42,968 bases of DNA from Chlorogloea sp. CCALA 695 (GCF_003003885.1 NZ_PVWN01000038.1:1-42968), one strand, 5' to 3'; positions 26,301-35,158 are shown, counted from the first letter of the stretch. Notes: generated from the sequence alone by a model not told the origin. Numbers and translations: made by a program.

Positions 26301-26439
26301 GCCATTGACCCAGTAAGTCGGGTTCGATGTTGCGGTTGTTACGCTTTTCCCAATTACCTAGATAGGTATACCCTAGTTGTTGAAATAGTTTAATGATGCG
26401 ATTTTGGGTGATGCGTTCATTTTGTCCAACAGTAATCAT
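23374..26439 (-). CDS. hsdR: Type I restriction enzyme R subunit
   Basis: About 1021 residues from ATG 26439, chosen because GGAGG lies 7 nt upstream and the start overlaps the previous stop (ATGA). It has an N-terminal PD-(D/E)xK nuclease (D134 in RPDIVLYV, E148-L-K150 in GILELKRSS), then SF2 translocase motifs: Walker A GSGKT at 277-281, DECH at 388-391, FTGTPLL soon after, and a motif VI-like stretch FQAICRVNRLDG. HsdR translocates DNA and cuts it when the HsdM/HsdS complex meets unmethylated sites. It appears intact. Confidence 0.93.
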   Translation of the reverse strand: MITVGQNERITQNRIIKLFQQLGYTYLGNWEKRNNRNIEPDLLGQWLKQQGVSQILISKSLRELDGAAALGEGQNLYDVNKAVYRLLRYGVKVKEGAGQQNQTVWLIDWKHPENNNFAIAQEVTIKGENKKRPDIVLYVNGIALGILELKRSSIAVGEGIRQNLDNQKKAFIRPFFTTLQLVMAGNDTQGLRYGTIETPERYYLQWKEAVDNSFDSPLDYHLSLLCNKARFLEIIHDFIVFDSGTKKTCRHNQYFGIQAAQQYIQRQDGGIIWHTQGSGKTLVMVWLAKWIRENVTDARVLIVSDRTELDEQIEKVFKGVEEDIYRTVSSANLLVTLNKTTPWLLCSLVHKFGSSNEGNIATDQFIQDLKTQLPSNFTPKGKLFVFVDECHRTQSGKLHNAMKAILPNAIFIGFTGTPLLKQDKQKSIEIFGSYIHTYKFDEAVADGVVLDLRYEARDIDQHLTSPQKIDQWFEAKTRGLSDIAKTQLKQKWGTMQKVLSSQSRLEQIVKDILLDMDTKPRLMDGRGNAMLVCTSIYQACKVYELFSRTDLAGKCAIATSYKPSPADIKGEDSGEGLTEKLNQYAIYRKMLADYFGESEDKAMYRVEEFEQKVKQRFIDEPGQMRLLIVVDKLLTGFDAPSATYLYIDKQMRDHGLFQAICRVNRLDGDDKEYGYIVDYKDLFQCLEGAIGNYTSGALNGYDSQDVAGLLSDRLEKASDRLDETRETVKALCECVLVPRATRDYTNYFCGADTTDVSTNEPKRVALYQAVAALIRAYANLANEMTEAGYSPQETATIKAEVTHYTQIRDEVRVASGDYLDMKRYESAMRHLLDSYIRADDSVIVSEFTELGLVELIVKNGLESLDGLPDGLKKDPVAMAETIENNLRKTIIDQNPVNPKYYERISQLLDDLIQERRDSAINYQEYLEQVKQLSRQVVQPMTTNYPPTLDTPAKKSLYDNLGKDENLTLRIDSAVRETKKESWVGNRFKEREVAKAIRSAATGYKINVEEVLELVKNQREYQ

Positions 26440-28301
26440 GACAACACCTCCTCTAACCGCTTTGGCGACCACACGCAAAGAACAAGTTTTAGAATTAATT
26501 GAATGCGCTCCATCTGTTCGGTTTGACTGAAACTCACGTAGGGCTTGAATGGCAACTGTTGCTGTTGATAAAAAGCTTTGAACTGCGGCTGATGCTGGTA
26601 GGTACTAGAAGTTAAACTAGCAGCGTATAGATTCTGTGTAGCGTAGTGAGGAGCTTTTTGTTCAAAGGGTTTATCTTGATAGCTGCGATTTACGTCTGCT
26701 GGTAGTAAAAGCAATCCACCAATACCATTGCGCCAGTTTTGAAACACTTGTTCTGACTCGAATTGATCTTGGTACTGACCATAATTATTGGGATAAATGT
26801 GTTCGATGTCACAAGGGTTATTCTGTTTGCGGTCTACATACTTATCAAACAAATCGGGTTTACCCGCTCCTACTTCTGTATAAGCAGTTAAGCGTGCAAG
26901 CAAGTGATAGATGTAGCGGCGGTTGCGTTTATTGAGTCCTAATCCTATAATTCCAGTCCCTGCGCGACCAGGAGTAAAAGAGACATCATCGTTTGCTAGT
27001 TTTTGGTCGAGGAAGTTTACTAACTCGTTGAGCGGTTTGCGCCGAATCTCGCGGCAGAGTAGGAACATAGCGTAGGCAGTGGTGGAATAGCCAACCTGAA
27101 TGTAGTTCACGGTGCGACGCATCAGCCAGATATCGAGATAGGTGGCTGTAACTGCGATTTTGCGTCGCATGGTTTCGTTATCATCTGTAACGCACAGAGG
27201 TGCTAATAATACCGTATTTTGCCACGTGAATTCATTGTGAGCGTTGTAAAATACCGCTTCCAAACCTGGAGTATAAGTACGGCTAGCTGCCAAGATATAT
27301 TGGTACGCCTTGGCAAAGAAGGTAAAGTGAGTTGAAATGAGCGCTAAGTTGTCTGCTTGAGTTCCCAGGTTGAGCAGCCCACTTTTATCACGTACCCAGC
27401 GATGGAAGGCGCTACCAATTAGCTCCCAGTCTTTGTCTGTTGCTCCGGCTTTGCGATCTCGAATTGTATCAGCATACTGCGCTCGAAACCAAGCTTTGAT
27501 AAAGGTTGCATCGCGTTCAGGTTCGTGAATTCCTCCCCACGAAATTAAATCTAAAACTTGCTTCTTCCAGATTTGGTTGGCATTATACCGCTCGGTTGAA
27601 TCTTCGATTGGAGCCAATAGATATGCTTTTAACATATCTACTGGACTGAGGGGTTTGCCACGGTCATTCATTGTCTCAAATATAGAGTAGGCGTAATTAT
27701 CACTGTCCGTGACAATTTCGATTAGCCCTACTTTCGCCATCAACCAATAAGCAAAGTGCGGTAAAGCTTCGTTTAGTTCGCCTACAAGATCCTTAGATTC
27801 GATATTGTCATAGCGCGCGTGTATTGTCTGAATCGACTCATCCTTGTTCTCTGGGTTAAAGTCTTTTGAGTGGAAAAGTGCTTCAATAACTGGCAAGCGT
27901 TCTTGGATATCCAAATTAAATTTGGGTTCGCCCAAGTTATCGCTGAAGATTAACGGAGCAATGCTTCCTGCTACAGCTAACCCTCGTTCTTTTGCTTTGT
28001 TGTGGAGGTAGATCAGCAGTAGAGTTAAGGAAGTGACCCTCTGTTGTCCATCGACTAAGTAATTCTTCCCGTTACGTTTGCTGACAATGATAGAGCCAAG
28101 AAAATACCCATCGTAGGTACTAACTCTAGAAGTTGCGTCACCTGTTTGGTAGCAATTTAAGAATTTATCCCGCAGATCGCTCAGTAGTTCGTCGATGTTC
28201 TCTTTTTCCCACTTGTACTCGCGCTGGTACTCGTCGATTGCAAAAGATTGATTTTGCAAGAGTTGTTGCACGTTGCGGTAGTAGGGAGTAATTGTATTCA
28301 T
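26436..28301 (-). CDS. DUF262/DUF1524 (GmrSD-like) protein
   Basis: A 621-residue protein with the DUF262 N-terminal domain (DEYQREYKWEKENIDELLSD, then YFLGSIIV and LVDGQQRVTSLTLL with DGQQR at 84-88). At the C-terminus is a DUF1524 HNH nuclease motif, DIEHIYP at about 498-504. GmrSD-type enzymes use the DUF262 domain as an NTP-powered sensor and the HNH domain to cut modified DNA. It lies between the toxin-antitoxin pair and hsdR and overlaps hsdR by 4 nt, so it is transcribed with a type I system of complementary target choice. Confidence 0.85.
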   Translation of the reverse strand: MNTITPYYRNVQQLLQNQSFAIDEYQREYKWEKENIDELLSDLRDKFLNCYQTGDATSRVSTYDGYFLGSIIVSKRNGKNYLVDGQQRVTSLTLLLIYLHNKAKERGLAVAGSIAPLIFSDNLGEPKFNLDIQERLPVIEALFHSKDFNPENKDESIQTIHARYDNIESKDLVGELNEALPHFAYWLMAKVGLIEIVTDSDNYAYSIFETMNDRGKPLSPVDMLKAYLLAPIEDSTERYNANQIWKKQVLDLISWGGIHEPERDATFIKAWFRAQYADTIRDRKAGATDKDWELIGSAFHRWVRDKSGLLNLGTQADNLALISTHFTFFAKAYQYILAASRTYTPGLEAVFYNAHNEFTWQNTVLLAPLCVTDDNETMRRKIAVTATYLDIWLMRRTVNYIQVGYSTTAYAMFLLCREIRRKPLNELVNFLDQKLANDDVSFTPGRAGTGIIGLGLNKRNRRYIYHLLARLTAYTEVGAGKPDLFDKYVDRKQNNPCDIEHIYPNNYGQYQDQFESEQVFQNWRNGIGGLLLLPADVNRSYQDKPFEQKAPHYATQNLYAASLTSSTYQHQPQFKAFYQQQQLPFKPYVSFSQTEQMERIQLILKLVLCVWSPKRLEEVLS

Positions 28302-28486
28302 GCTAATTGCGGGTTCTGGGTAATTATTTCCTGAGAGCTTTCTTCTGGATTAGGAAGAATTAGGAAATAAATGTCTTACCTATATTGCCTTAGAGAATTA
28401 TGAACCGCCACATTTAGGCGATGCTAGAACTTTTTTGGCGTGATTTGTTTTTCACAAATTTCTGTGTAATCTACTCTTTTGATACT

Positions 28487-28672
28487 TTACCATTGCTGTT
28501 TTGATGCTGGCAAAATTAGGCGCTCTGGTGCATCTTCACCAATTGCTACAGACTCACCGTCTTGCCAAATAACAGCGTATTGACCCAAGCGACGTTTGCG
28601 TTCTAAGGTTTCGGCAGCAACCTTTCTAAGAGTGTCTAGTATTTTCTGAGTGTCTTGAGAAAATTGGCTCAT
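28487..28672 (-). CDS. Small antitoxin-like partner of the zeta-like kinase
   Basis: A 61-residue protein overlapping the kinase stop by 4 nt (ATGA). It has an N-terminal amphipathic helix ([20 protein letters not shown]) and a short basic-to-acidic tail ([20 protein letters not shown]). Size, position and coupling fit an antitoxin. Here the toxin gene comes first in the transcript, the less common order. The 185 nt after it, before the DUF262 gene, hold no clear gene. Confidence 0.5.
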   Translation of the reverse strand: MSQFSQDTQKILDTLRKVAAETLERKRRLGQYAVIWQDGESVAIGEDAPERLILPASKQQW

Positions 28673-29241
28673 AATTCTGCCTGCTCAATGAGTTGATTAA
28701 TAATAGTGCGATTTTCTTGCTGTTGGACGAATACGAGTTCAGGAGTTTTACTGCTATTCATAAAACAGCGAGTGCTATTTGCAAGAAAGCTAAATTCGGT
28801 CAGAAGATTTTGCAAGCTGCGGGGAAATCGGCGTTCGATGTCTACTTCAGGGATATTGTGTCCGCCGTGAGCAACTTTCTCTGCTACACGCATCTTGGAC
28901 ATTTTTAAGCCTGACAGGGCTAAATAGATAAGTTCTACTTGCCAGCCGTCTGCTTGCAGTCGAGTGACCAGTTTGAGGTAGCTGCGCCCTGAGAGAGTAG
29001 TTTCAAAGGCGAAGTTCTGATGGTTACGTATATGGTTTTCAATTTGTTTGAGGAAGAGGCGGCTGGCGGTAAGGAGCGCTGTTTCGGGAGCTAGGGGTGA
29101 TAAGCCTGCGGCGATCGCATCAGCGTTGACAAAGAGGCGGCAGTTAGCGGCTTGAGGCAAATATTGTAAGGCGAAGGTGGTTTTGCCTGCGCCATTGGGA
29201 CCTGCAATTATCCAGCAATTCGGGGAGGGTGGAGGATTCAA
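28669..29241 (-). CDS. Zeta-toxin-like P-loop kinase
   Basis: A 190-residue protein. Walker [10 protein letters not shown] is at residues 14-22. Features typical of zeta-like proteins follow: [17 protein letters not shown] and [16 protein letters not shown]. The segment [17 protein letters not shown] is a hallmark of the small zeta_toxin family in which an Arg-rich lid follows. Zeta toxins phosphorylate UDP-sugars; this branch's substrate is not known to me. It overlaps hsdS (ATGA) upstream and the small antitoxin-like gene downstream. Confidence 0.75.
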   Translation of the reverse strand: MNPPPSPNCWIIAGPNGAGKTTFALQYLPQAANCRLFVNADAIAAGLSPLAPETALLTASRLFLKQIENHIRNHQNFAFETTLSGRSYLKLVTRLQADGWQVELIYLALSGLKMSKMRVAEKVAHGGHNIPEVDIERRFPRSLQNLLTEFSFLANSTRCFMNSSKTPELVFVQQQENRTIINQLIEQAEL

Positions 29242-30476
29242 ACTAGCCGCGTTCTTCCAGTCAAAAGTTCTTGCATCATGCCTAGTTTGATTGCTTTGGT
29301 TTTAGCAAGGCGGGATTCTAAAAGAGAAATCGCATTATCCGTATCCGAGAGTACAAGTGCGATCGCGCGTTGTTCTTCTATATTTTTGGGGAAGTTGACA
29401 AATATATCTCTAAGAACATTCATTCCAACTGATTGACGAGTTGAGCCATTGCTAATTTTATCGAACTGCTCTGTCGCTGCCCGTGAAAGTAAAAAATACA
29501 ACAAGTAATCTACGTCAATTGTTTTAGCTTTGATTACAGCAATAGTTGGTGAGACAACATACTTGCCAACATTCATTTTTAGTCTGACAACTTTTCCTAT
29601 GGATGCAACTCTCCCAATACCAATTAAGCAATCTTCAAGACAATATCGGTTTCGATGCTCATTGAAAATATTTTCTCCTACTAATCTTGCTGATTCTGAA
29701 TTAATATTACCTTCTGTAGTAATATCTCCGATTCCTACAAAGGGTATTCCAAAACTTTTTTCAGCAGGAGCGCGGTGGCTAGGATGCGGATCGATGATTT
29801 CAGCTATTGTCCCAAGTTGCTCCTCATGCCACTCCCCAGCAAACCCCGGTAGGCGTTTTTTGCCCGTGAGGAGTTGCTGCATGGTCGCGGTTTTGAGGTC
29901 GCGGTTTTTGGCGATCAGCTTATCTAGGGCGGCGACTAGGGCATCTACGTCAGATAAAGCTTGAGAGAGCGATCGTTGTTCTTTGATTGTTGAAACTGCA
30001 ATTTTAAGTTTCTGCACATCGCTACTATTAATCGCTGGATAATTAGAACCAGCAATTAGTGTCTCAATTTGACTATCAATATTTCCGCTAAAGAGATGAG
30101 AAAATAAAAATGCTGGTATTGATAGACCTTTTTTACAACGTAAAACTGAGAAGCCTGTTGAGCAAATCCAATTATATTCCTGTTTATTAAAAAGTAAATG
30201 AGACTTGAGATTAGGGCGAACAGTTGAAAGAAGTACATCTCCGTCTCTTAAGACTCGTCTAGCTCGTGAAGGCGCTGTACAAAACACCTGGTTAGAATAT
30301 GCCTTCAAAACACCGCGCTCTACATCTTCTAATGAAACATATCTAAATTCATATTCTGCATAAGTTGTTCGTGTCAAATTTTCTGGATCAATATCAGCAA
30401 TTTCACCAAGCTGCTTAACTTCCCAATCTTCAGGAATCACCCCAATTTCAGTCTGCTTATACCCTTCCCTCAACAT
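29238..30476 (-). CDS. hsdS: Type I restriction enzyme specificity subunit
   Basis: A 412-residue protein with the usual two halves. Each target-recognition domain starts with a short signature ([19 protein letters not shown] and [19 protein letters not shown]) and ends with a conserved helix plus LLTG ([20 protein letters not shown], and [20 protein letters not shown]). It sets the bipartite DNA target of the methylase and nuclease. Separated from hsdM by a toxin-antitoxin pair and followed by the kinase pair with ATGA coupling. Confidence 0.92.
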   Translation of the reverse strand: MLREGYKQTEIGVIPEDWEVKQLGEIADIDPENLTRTTYAEYEFRYVSLEDVERGVLKAYSNQVFCTAPSRARRVLRDGDVLLSTVRPNLKSHLLFNKQEYNWICSTGFSVLRCKKGLSIPAFLFSHLFSGNIDSQIETLIAGSNYPAINSSDVQKLKIAVSTIKEQRSLSQALSDVDALVAALDKLIAKNRDLKTATMQQLLTGKKRLPGFAGEWHEEQLGTIAEIIDPHPSHRAPAEKSFGIPFVGIGDITTEGNINSESARLVGENIFNEHRNRYCLEDCLIGIGRVASIGKVVRLKMNVGKYVVSPTIAVIKAKTIDVDYLLYFLLSRAATEQFDKISNGSTRQSVGMNVLRDIFVNFPKNIEEQRAIALVLSDTDNAISLLESRLAKTKAIKLGMMQELLTGRTRLV

Positions 30477-30504
30477 CCCAACCTCTTAAACATTGCTGCC
30501 TCGA

Positions 30505-31005
30505 TCAAGAAAAGTTTTCGTTTGCTGCAAGCAAAACCTCTGCATACAGTTGATTGCTAACCCGAAAGCCTGCCTGATTTATTAGATCATCCATCACAGG
30601 TCGAATAGCCACGACTAACCCACGCCGCTTTGCAATCAGCAAAACACCCAGCAAACCAGTAATTGACAAACCTAAACGCATTGCTTCCCTTCTACCTAAT
30701 CTTTCATCGATCAGCAATTCATCCGCCCCTAGTTCCAAAGCCAGTACGATCGCTTCAGCTTCACCGCGATCGAGATTGTTATCATTCTCAAGTGTTGTTA
30801 TCTGCTGTAAATTAGTTGGCTGTCGTACTTCAATCCAATCTAGGGATAGTACCCCCACAATGCGATCGTCATCCTCTCCACCCCGCGCCAACTCCTCAGC
30901 TACCGATGGTGGAATCAAAACGCGCTCATAAATTTGTTGCAGTAAAGACAAGTAACCAATGATCGCCAAATTGCTTAGAGGAGACGTATCGCTAACAACA
31001 ATCAC
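30505..31005 (-). CDS. PIN-like toxin (DUF3368)
   Basis: A 166-residue protein with PIN-domain acidic residues: D6 in VVSDTSPLSNL, the GEAEAIVLALELGADELLID block, and DERLGRREAMRLG. DUF3368 proteins are VapC-like putative RNases paired with UPF0175 antitoxins. It overlaps its antitoxin by 4 nt. It sits between hsdM and hsdS. Confidence 0.8.
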   Translation of the reverse strand: MIVVSDTSPLSNLAIIGYLSLLQQIYERVLIPPSVAEELARGGEDDDRIVGVLSLDWIEVRQPTNLQQITTLENDNNLDRGEAEAIVLALELGADELLIDERLGRREAMRLGLSITGLLGVLLIAKRRGLVVAIRPVMDDLINQAGFRVSNQLYAEVLLAANENFS

Positions 31006-31247
31006 AGCCAGCCCTTTGTAGTTAACTGCTGAATGTCTTGCTGAAACTCCGCGACATCATAGTGAACGCAAATCCCGCGATCGGCAATCAATCTCTGAAA
31101 TCGGATCTGCGGCATTTTTAATAATTCTGCTGCTTTTCCTAAACTGATTTTTTCTAGCTTAAAAAGCATCACAATAATTTCTATCAAAAGTTCATTTTCT
31201 GAAAGATTACTAGCTTTTACAATTTCGTCAGAAATGATTATACTCAT
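31002..31247 (-). CDS. UPF0175 antitoxin
   Basis: An 81-residue protein with the UPF0175 pattern: an N-terminal strand, ENELLIEIIVMLFKLEKISL, GKAAELLKMPQIRFQRLIAD, and a conserved end (RGICVHYDVAEFQQDIQQL). It precedes the DUF3368 toxin and overlaps it by ATGA, the normal antitoxin-first order. It is expected to repress the pair's own promoter. Confidence 0.8.
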   Translation of the reverse strand: MSIIISDEIVKASNLSENELLIEIIVMLFKLEKISLGKAAELLKMPQIRFQRLIADRGICVHYDVAEFQQDIQQLTTKGWL

Positions 31248-31318
31248 TTTTATTGCTCTTTGCAGCTACCTGAATCCTAATTTACTTTCTTGTTTTTAAT
31301 TCTCATTCATTTTAATAA

Positions 31319-33748
31319 TTAATTCCACTCCAACCCCATTCGCTTTAAATGCTCCTCTACCTTGCTCGATAATACTTCCACCTCTTGCACCAACTGAGGT
31401 AATGGTTCGGCGTAACGTTCCTCTAGCGTTTTTACCCGGTTTGCCAATTGTTGAGTTACCCGCTCAATTTCTGATGCGATCGCATTTTTCAATGTCCCCT
31501 GCCACTTATCGTCTACTACCAGCGTTTTTATCTCGTCTTCGGTCAGTTTGGGATATTGAGCAAACACCGCCGCATCTAACGCCGTCTGCTTGTCTCTTAA
31601 TACTTTTTTAGCCTCCGTCTCGCCATCAAACAATTTAAGGCACTGTTTCAATACCCCTTGCTCCTCTTTATCGCCTTTTACCTCCTTCAATCGCGCTGTG
31701 ATGCTGGCTTTAGTTACTTTCCCTGTATCCGTTTGAGCATCGCTAAGTAAACCTTCTTCGCCAATGTGTTCCTCAATCAACGTCTCCAATTCCTGAGATT
31801 TCGCTTCTACATCGGCTTGCAATTGGTCGATTTGTTGCTGCTGTGGGGCAAAGTAGCGATCAATAATTAACTTGGGTGCAATCAAATCAGATTTATATTT
31901 ATGCTTATCGATCATTAAATCCGGCGTTTCCGGTCGCTTATCGCCTTTTTTAACTATCAATTGCCGTAACCTCTTACCCGCCGCCCAGCCGTCTTGTACC
32001 AGCACGTATACATCATCCTGCATCGTTTCCGCCCAGTAATCCATCAGTAGTTGATAAATTTCGTAGCGACTCAACAAATCTGCCCCCGCAAACCTTGCTA
32101 GTAAATCTTCAGACAGCGTTTTAATCAACTCTTTAGGTTTATCTGAGATTGCAATTCCCTTTAATAAATCGTTGTGTTGCTTGCGCCAATCGGTATAAAT
32201 AGCTAAAGAGCGATCGGCAAAAGTAGTAAATTCTGGATGACTGAGAATTGTTGCTTTTACCTGGCTGGCTTCTACTAAACTATTGCTGTAACCAGAGCGT
32301 TTACTAGATGTAAAAAGCGTTTTCCGCAGATTGGGAAACACTGCCCAGTAAGTTTGCAGCGCATTAATATCCGCGTCAGGAATCCCGCCGTTTAAGTGAG
32401 CATCCAGATCGTGCAAGTCTTCCGGCTTACTAGAATCGATGTAACGTGGAATGTTGAGGTTATAGTCATTTTTGGCGATTTCCTCTAAGCTAACCATTCG
32501 ACTGTAGCGGGGTAACTCCAGTTTTTTTGTAAAAGCATCAACAATTTTGTGAATATCTTGGCTACGCAGTCGGTTTTTATTGCCGTCTTTAATAAAACCT
32601 TTACTTGCATCGACCATAAACAAATCTTGACTATTGCGATCGCTCTCTTTGTCGATAACAATAATGCAAGCTGGAATCCCTGTACCATAAAACAAATTTG
32701 CAGGTAAGCCAATAATCCCCGAAATGTATCCTTGACGTACCAGGTTCTGTCGAATCCGCGCTTCTGCATTACCGCGAAACAGTACCCCATGCGGCAAAAT
32801 TACCGCCGCCTTACCTGTGCTTTTTAAAGACTTGAGGATGTGCAGCAAAAAAGCATAATCGCCGTTTTTATCGGGTGGCGTACCATATTCAAAACGCCCA
32901 AATTCGTCATCAGTCAGATTAACCCCATTACTCCAAGACTTGTAAGAAAAAGGTGGATTGGCAACAGCAAAGTCAAAAGTTTTTAAACTGCCGTCAGGGT
33001 TTTTCCAATAAGGAGCAGAAAGCGTATTATCTCGCCAAATTTCGTGACTCGGATAACTGTGCATAAACATATTCATCCGCGCCAACGCCCAGGTGGAGTT
33101 ATCCATTTCCTGCCCGTAAATCGTCAACCCGCGCGGCGCTTCATCCGCCACCTTTAGCAGCAGCGAACCCGATCCACAAGTCGGATCGTATACCGTCTGG
33201 TCTTGCCGCGTTTGCGCCGTAATCCCGATGATTTTGGCAAGAATCCGCGACACCTCTGCCGGGGTATAAAACTGACCCTTACTTTTACCCGACTCTGTAG
33301 CAAAGTGACGCATCAAATACTCGTAGGCATCCCCTAACAGATCGTCCCCTTCAACGCGGTTAGCACTCAAATCTATGCCATCGAAAATTGCTACCAAGTT
33401 AGACAAGCGATCAACCATTTCCCTACCTTTGCCTAGCCTGTCCTCATCGTTAAAATCAGCGACGTTAATTACACCTTTAAGATCGTTTTCCTCTGCCAAA
33501 ACTCCAATAATTTTATTGATTTTATCGCCAATTTCCTTATCACCCTTAAGCGCCACCATGTCCTTAAACGAGCCGCCTGATGGCACTATAATCGTGCCGT
33601 CCGGGTCGCTTGCATATTTATCGGAGACATACTTCATGAACAACAGCGTCAGTACATAATCTTTGTACTGGGAAGCATCCATGCCGCCACGCAACTCGTC
33701 GCAGCTAGACCATAGTGAGCTATAAAGTTCAGTCTTTTTAACCGCCAT
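31319..33748 (-). CDS. hsdM: Type I restriction enzyme methyltransferase subunit
   Basis: An 809-residue N6-adenine methyltransferase. It has the HsdM N-terminal domain (SLWSSCDELRGGMDASQYKD), then GQFYTPAEVSRILAKIIG, SAM motif I DPTCGSGS (D188-S195), and the catalytic NPPF at 264-267. The C-terminal third is a long charged helical region (about residues 630-800) with coiled coils, longer than classic HsdM of about 500-530 residues. This resembles HsdM proteins from loci with a large M subunit. First gene of the operon. Confidence 0.92.
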   Translation of the reverse strand: MAVKKTELYSSLWSSCDELRGGMDASQYKDYVLTLLFMKYVSDKYASDPDGTIIVPSGGSFKDMVALKGDKEIGDKINKIIGVLAEENDLKGVINVADFNDEDRLGKGREMVDRLSNLVAIFDGIDLSANRVEGDDLLGDAYEYLMRHFATESGKSKGQFYTPAEVSRILAKIIGITAQTRQDQTVYDPTCGSGSLLLKVADEAPRGLTIYGQEMDNSTWALARMNMFMHSYPSHEIWRDNTLSAPYWKNPDGSLKTFDFAVANPPFSYKSWSNGVNLTDDEFGRFEYGTPPDKNGDYAFLLHILKSLKSTGKAAVILPHGVLFRGNAEARIRQNLVRQGYISGIIGLPANLFYGTGIPACIIVIDKESDRNSQDLFMVDASKGFIKDGNKNRLRSQDIHKIVDAFTKKLELPRYSRMVSLEEIAKNDYNLNIPRYIDSSKPEDLHDLDAHLNGGIPDADINALQTYWAVFPNLRKTLFTSSKRSGYSNSLVEASQVKATILSHPEFTTFADRSLAIYTDWRKQHNDLLKGIAISDKPKELIKTLSEDLLARFAGADLLSRYEIYQLLMDYWAETMQDDVYVLVQDGWAAGKRLRQLIVKKGDKRPETPDLMIDKHKYKSDLIAPKLIIDRYFAPQQQQIDQLQADVEAKSQELETLIEEHIGEEGLLSDAQTDTGKVTKASITARLKEVKGDKEEQGVLKQCLKLFDGETEAKKVLRDKQTALDAAVFAQYPKLTEDEIKTLVVDDKWQGTLKNAIASEIERVTQQLANRVKTLEERYAEPLPQLVQEVEVLSSKVEEHLKRMGLEWN

Positions 33749-33917
33749 TGAGCTTCAGCCAATCCAAAAACAGCAAGGTAAACTATGTTGCACAATTCGA
33801 GGCATATCGAGTGATCGCCTCTATGTTCTTTCCCTAGTCTCTAATAACCGACTCTATCCTATTTTGATAGAATTTAAGTTCAGAACGATTTCTCTCAAGC
33901 TCAAAGTACCTATAAAT

Positions 33918-34166
33918 ATGAGTCAAGACAAAAATAGTGAGTTTGAGCCAGGAATTGAAATCTACCCAGGCGTATTCTACGGCGGTTGTGAAGAATTAGC
34001 ACAGGATAAAATTGAGGCGAGAATGCGACTGCTGGCAATGCCCAAGGAAGAAGCGCAAAAGATTGTAGAACAAACTATTTATCCTCATTTGTGGGAAGTT
34101 CGCCCACAGGACATCAAGTGGGAAGAATCTTCGCTTAATTCTGAGAATGATGACGGGTGTTGCTGA
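33918..34166 (+). CDS. Small hypothetical protein
   Basis: 82 residues from ATG 33918 (MSQDKNSEFEPGIEIYPGVF). An in-frame start at 33864 is possible but its extra residues look untranslated. The sequence is acidic with a helix (DKIEARMRLLAMPKEEAQKI) and a Cys-Cys end. It diverges from hsdM across a short gap and is convergent with the partition genes. No family recognised. Confidence 0.4.
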   Translation: MSQDKNSEFEPGIEIYPGVFYGGCEELAQDKIEARMRLLAMPKEEAQKIVEQTIYPHLWEVRPQDIKWEESSLNSENDDGCC

Positions 34167-34187
34167 CTCCTGAGAATAAGTGCCTAG

Positions 34188-34454
34188 TTATCTGGTTTGC
34201 TGGTTATCTGGTTTACCAAATCTCTGTATTAATGCTTTAGTCATTACCTCCGTCATGGTAATTCCATGACGTTTTGCTTCTGCCGCCCAGTGCCGTCGCA
34301 GCGATTTAGGCACTTTGATACAGAGATTAACTTCTTCTTCTGGTTGTTGATTTATCTGACTTTCTGGTTTTTCAGATATCTGGTTTTCTGGTTTATTGTC
34401 TTCCTGGTTGTCTGTCTCTCTTGCCTTCCGAATCAGGTCGCCATACTTAGCCAT
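34188..34454 (-). CDS. ParG-like ribbon-helix-helix partition protein
   Basis: An 88-residue protein. Residues 14-42 are an unstructured, repetitive polar arm (NKPENQISEKPESQINQQPE), followed by a ribbon-helix-helix domain: VNLCIKVPKSLRRHWAAEAK and GITMTEVMTKALIQRFG. It follows a ParF-like ATPase with an 8-nt overlap. ParG-type proteins bind iterated centromere sites and repress the operon, using a mobile N-terminal arm. The arm here is encoded by DNA that itself carries the YATCTGGT-type repeat. Confidence 0.75.
   Translation of the reverse strand: MAKYGDLIRKARETDNQEDNKPENQISEKPESQINQQPEEEVNLCIKVPKSLRRHWAAEAKRHGITMTEVMTKALIQRFGKPDNQQTR
34189..34384. repeat. TATCTGGT repeats at the end of and inside the parG-like gene
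   Basis: TATCTGGT occurs at 34189-34196, 34205-34212 and 34377-34384. Partial copies (TCTGGTT, TTCTGGTTT, CCTGGTTG) fill 34337-34410, about 15 bp apart, within the coding sequence of the protein's arm. The same unit is tandem upstream of the operon at 35047-35158. Confidence 0.65.
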
Positions 34455-35049
34455 TGCTTAAAACCTCCATAATTTCTTTGCCTAAAGATTTGTAATCCAG
34501 CCATGCAATCCGCGATCTGGAGTCAGAAATATCCCGAATGGGTACGCCTTCAAGTGCTGCCTTTTGAAAACCAGCAGCGCGACGAATCATAGTTTGAAAT
34601 ACCGGAATATTGTTATCAATGAGTTCCTGGCGCATTGCTGCCCCTTCCTTACTTGGAGCAGGTGGGACGATGGCAATTAAAGCCCTATAATTTGCGCTTC
34701 CTAAATCTTTGGTAGTCTGAAGCATCGGTTCTAGACTTACCACATCTGGAATGGTGGGTAGAATCAGCAAGTCACATCCTTTCGCCAACTCTTTCAAATC
34801 ATCTGAATTGGGTCGTGCTGGGGTGTCAATCACAACAAAATCATGACCGGATATCAGCCTCATCGCCTGCCGTTCATCAGCAACTAAGTAAGGCAACTTT
34901 CCTCGCTGTGACCAAGAAAGAGCCGTGCGATTTGGATCTCCGTCTACCAAAATCGTCTTGCCGTAATCGCTAAAATAGGTAGCAATGTGAATTGCGGTAT
35001 TGGACTTTGCTACACCGCCTTTGTACCCGGTTACAGTAATAATTTTCAT
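34447..35049 (-). CDS. ParF-like (short ParA) partition ATPase
   Basis: A 200-residue short ParA. The deviant Walker A reads KGGVAKSN at residues 10-17: the signature lysine is present, but the last position is Asn instead of Thr. VDGDPNRTALSW follows, then FVVIDTPARP for Walker B. Short ParA proteins of this size pair with small RHH partners. Its start codon overlaps the first of three tandem CATCTGGT repeats. Confidence 0.85.
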   Translation of the reverse strand: MKIITVTGYKGGVAKSNTAIHIATYFSDYGKTILVDGDPNRTALSWSQRGKLPYLVADERQAMRLISGHDFVVIDTPARPNSDDLKELAKGCDLLILPTIPDVVSLEPMLQTTKDLGSANYRALIAIVPPAPSKEGAAMRQELIDNNIPVFQTMIRRAAGFQKAALEGVPIRDISDSRSRIAWLDYKSLGKEIMEVLSNG

Positions 35050-35158
35050 CTGGTCATCTGGTCATCTGGTTTTGCGTATCGCTAATTAAGTCTTGCTAAT
35101 AAATGATTCTAGAAAAAACCTTTAAGCTTCTATATTTATGGTTATCTGGTTATCTGGT
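35047..35158. promoter_or_regulatory. YATCTGGT iterons upstream of the parF-like gene
   Basis: Three contiguous CATCTGGT units (35047-35070), the first of which includes the ATPase start codon, and two contiguous TATCTGGT units (35143-35158). Placed in the operon's promoter region, they are a candidate operator and centromere (parS/parH-like). The remaining 35159-35306 is AT-rich with no gene. Confidence 0.6.

Noticed and set aside
34187-34216. CRISPR-like tandem repeats
   Set aside because: Units are 8 bp with no regular spacers and no cas genes nearby; they fit partition iterons.
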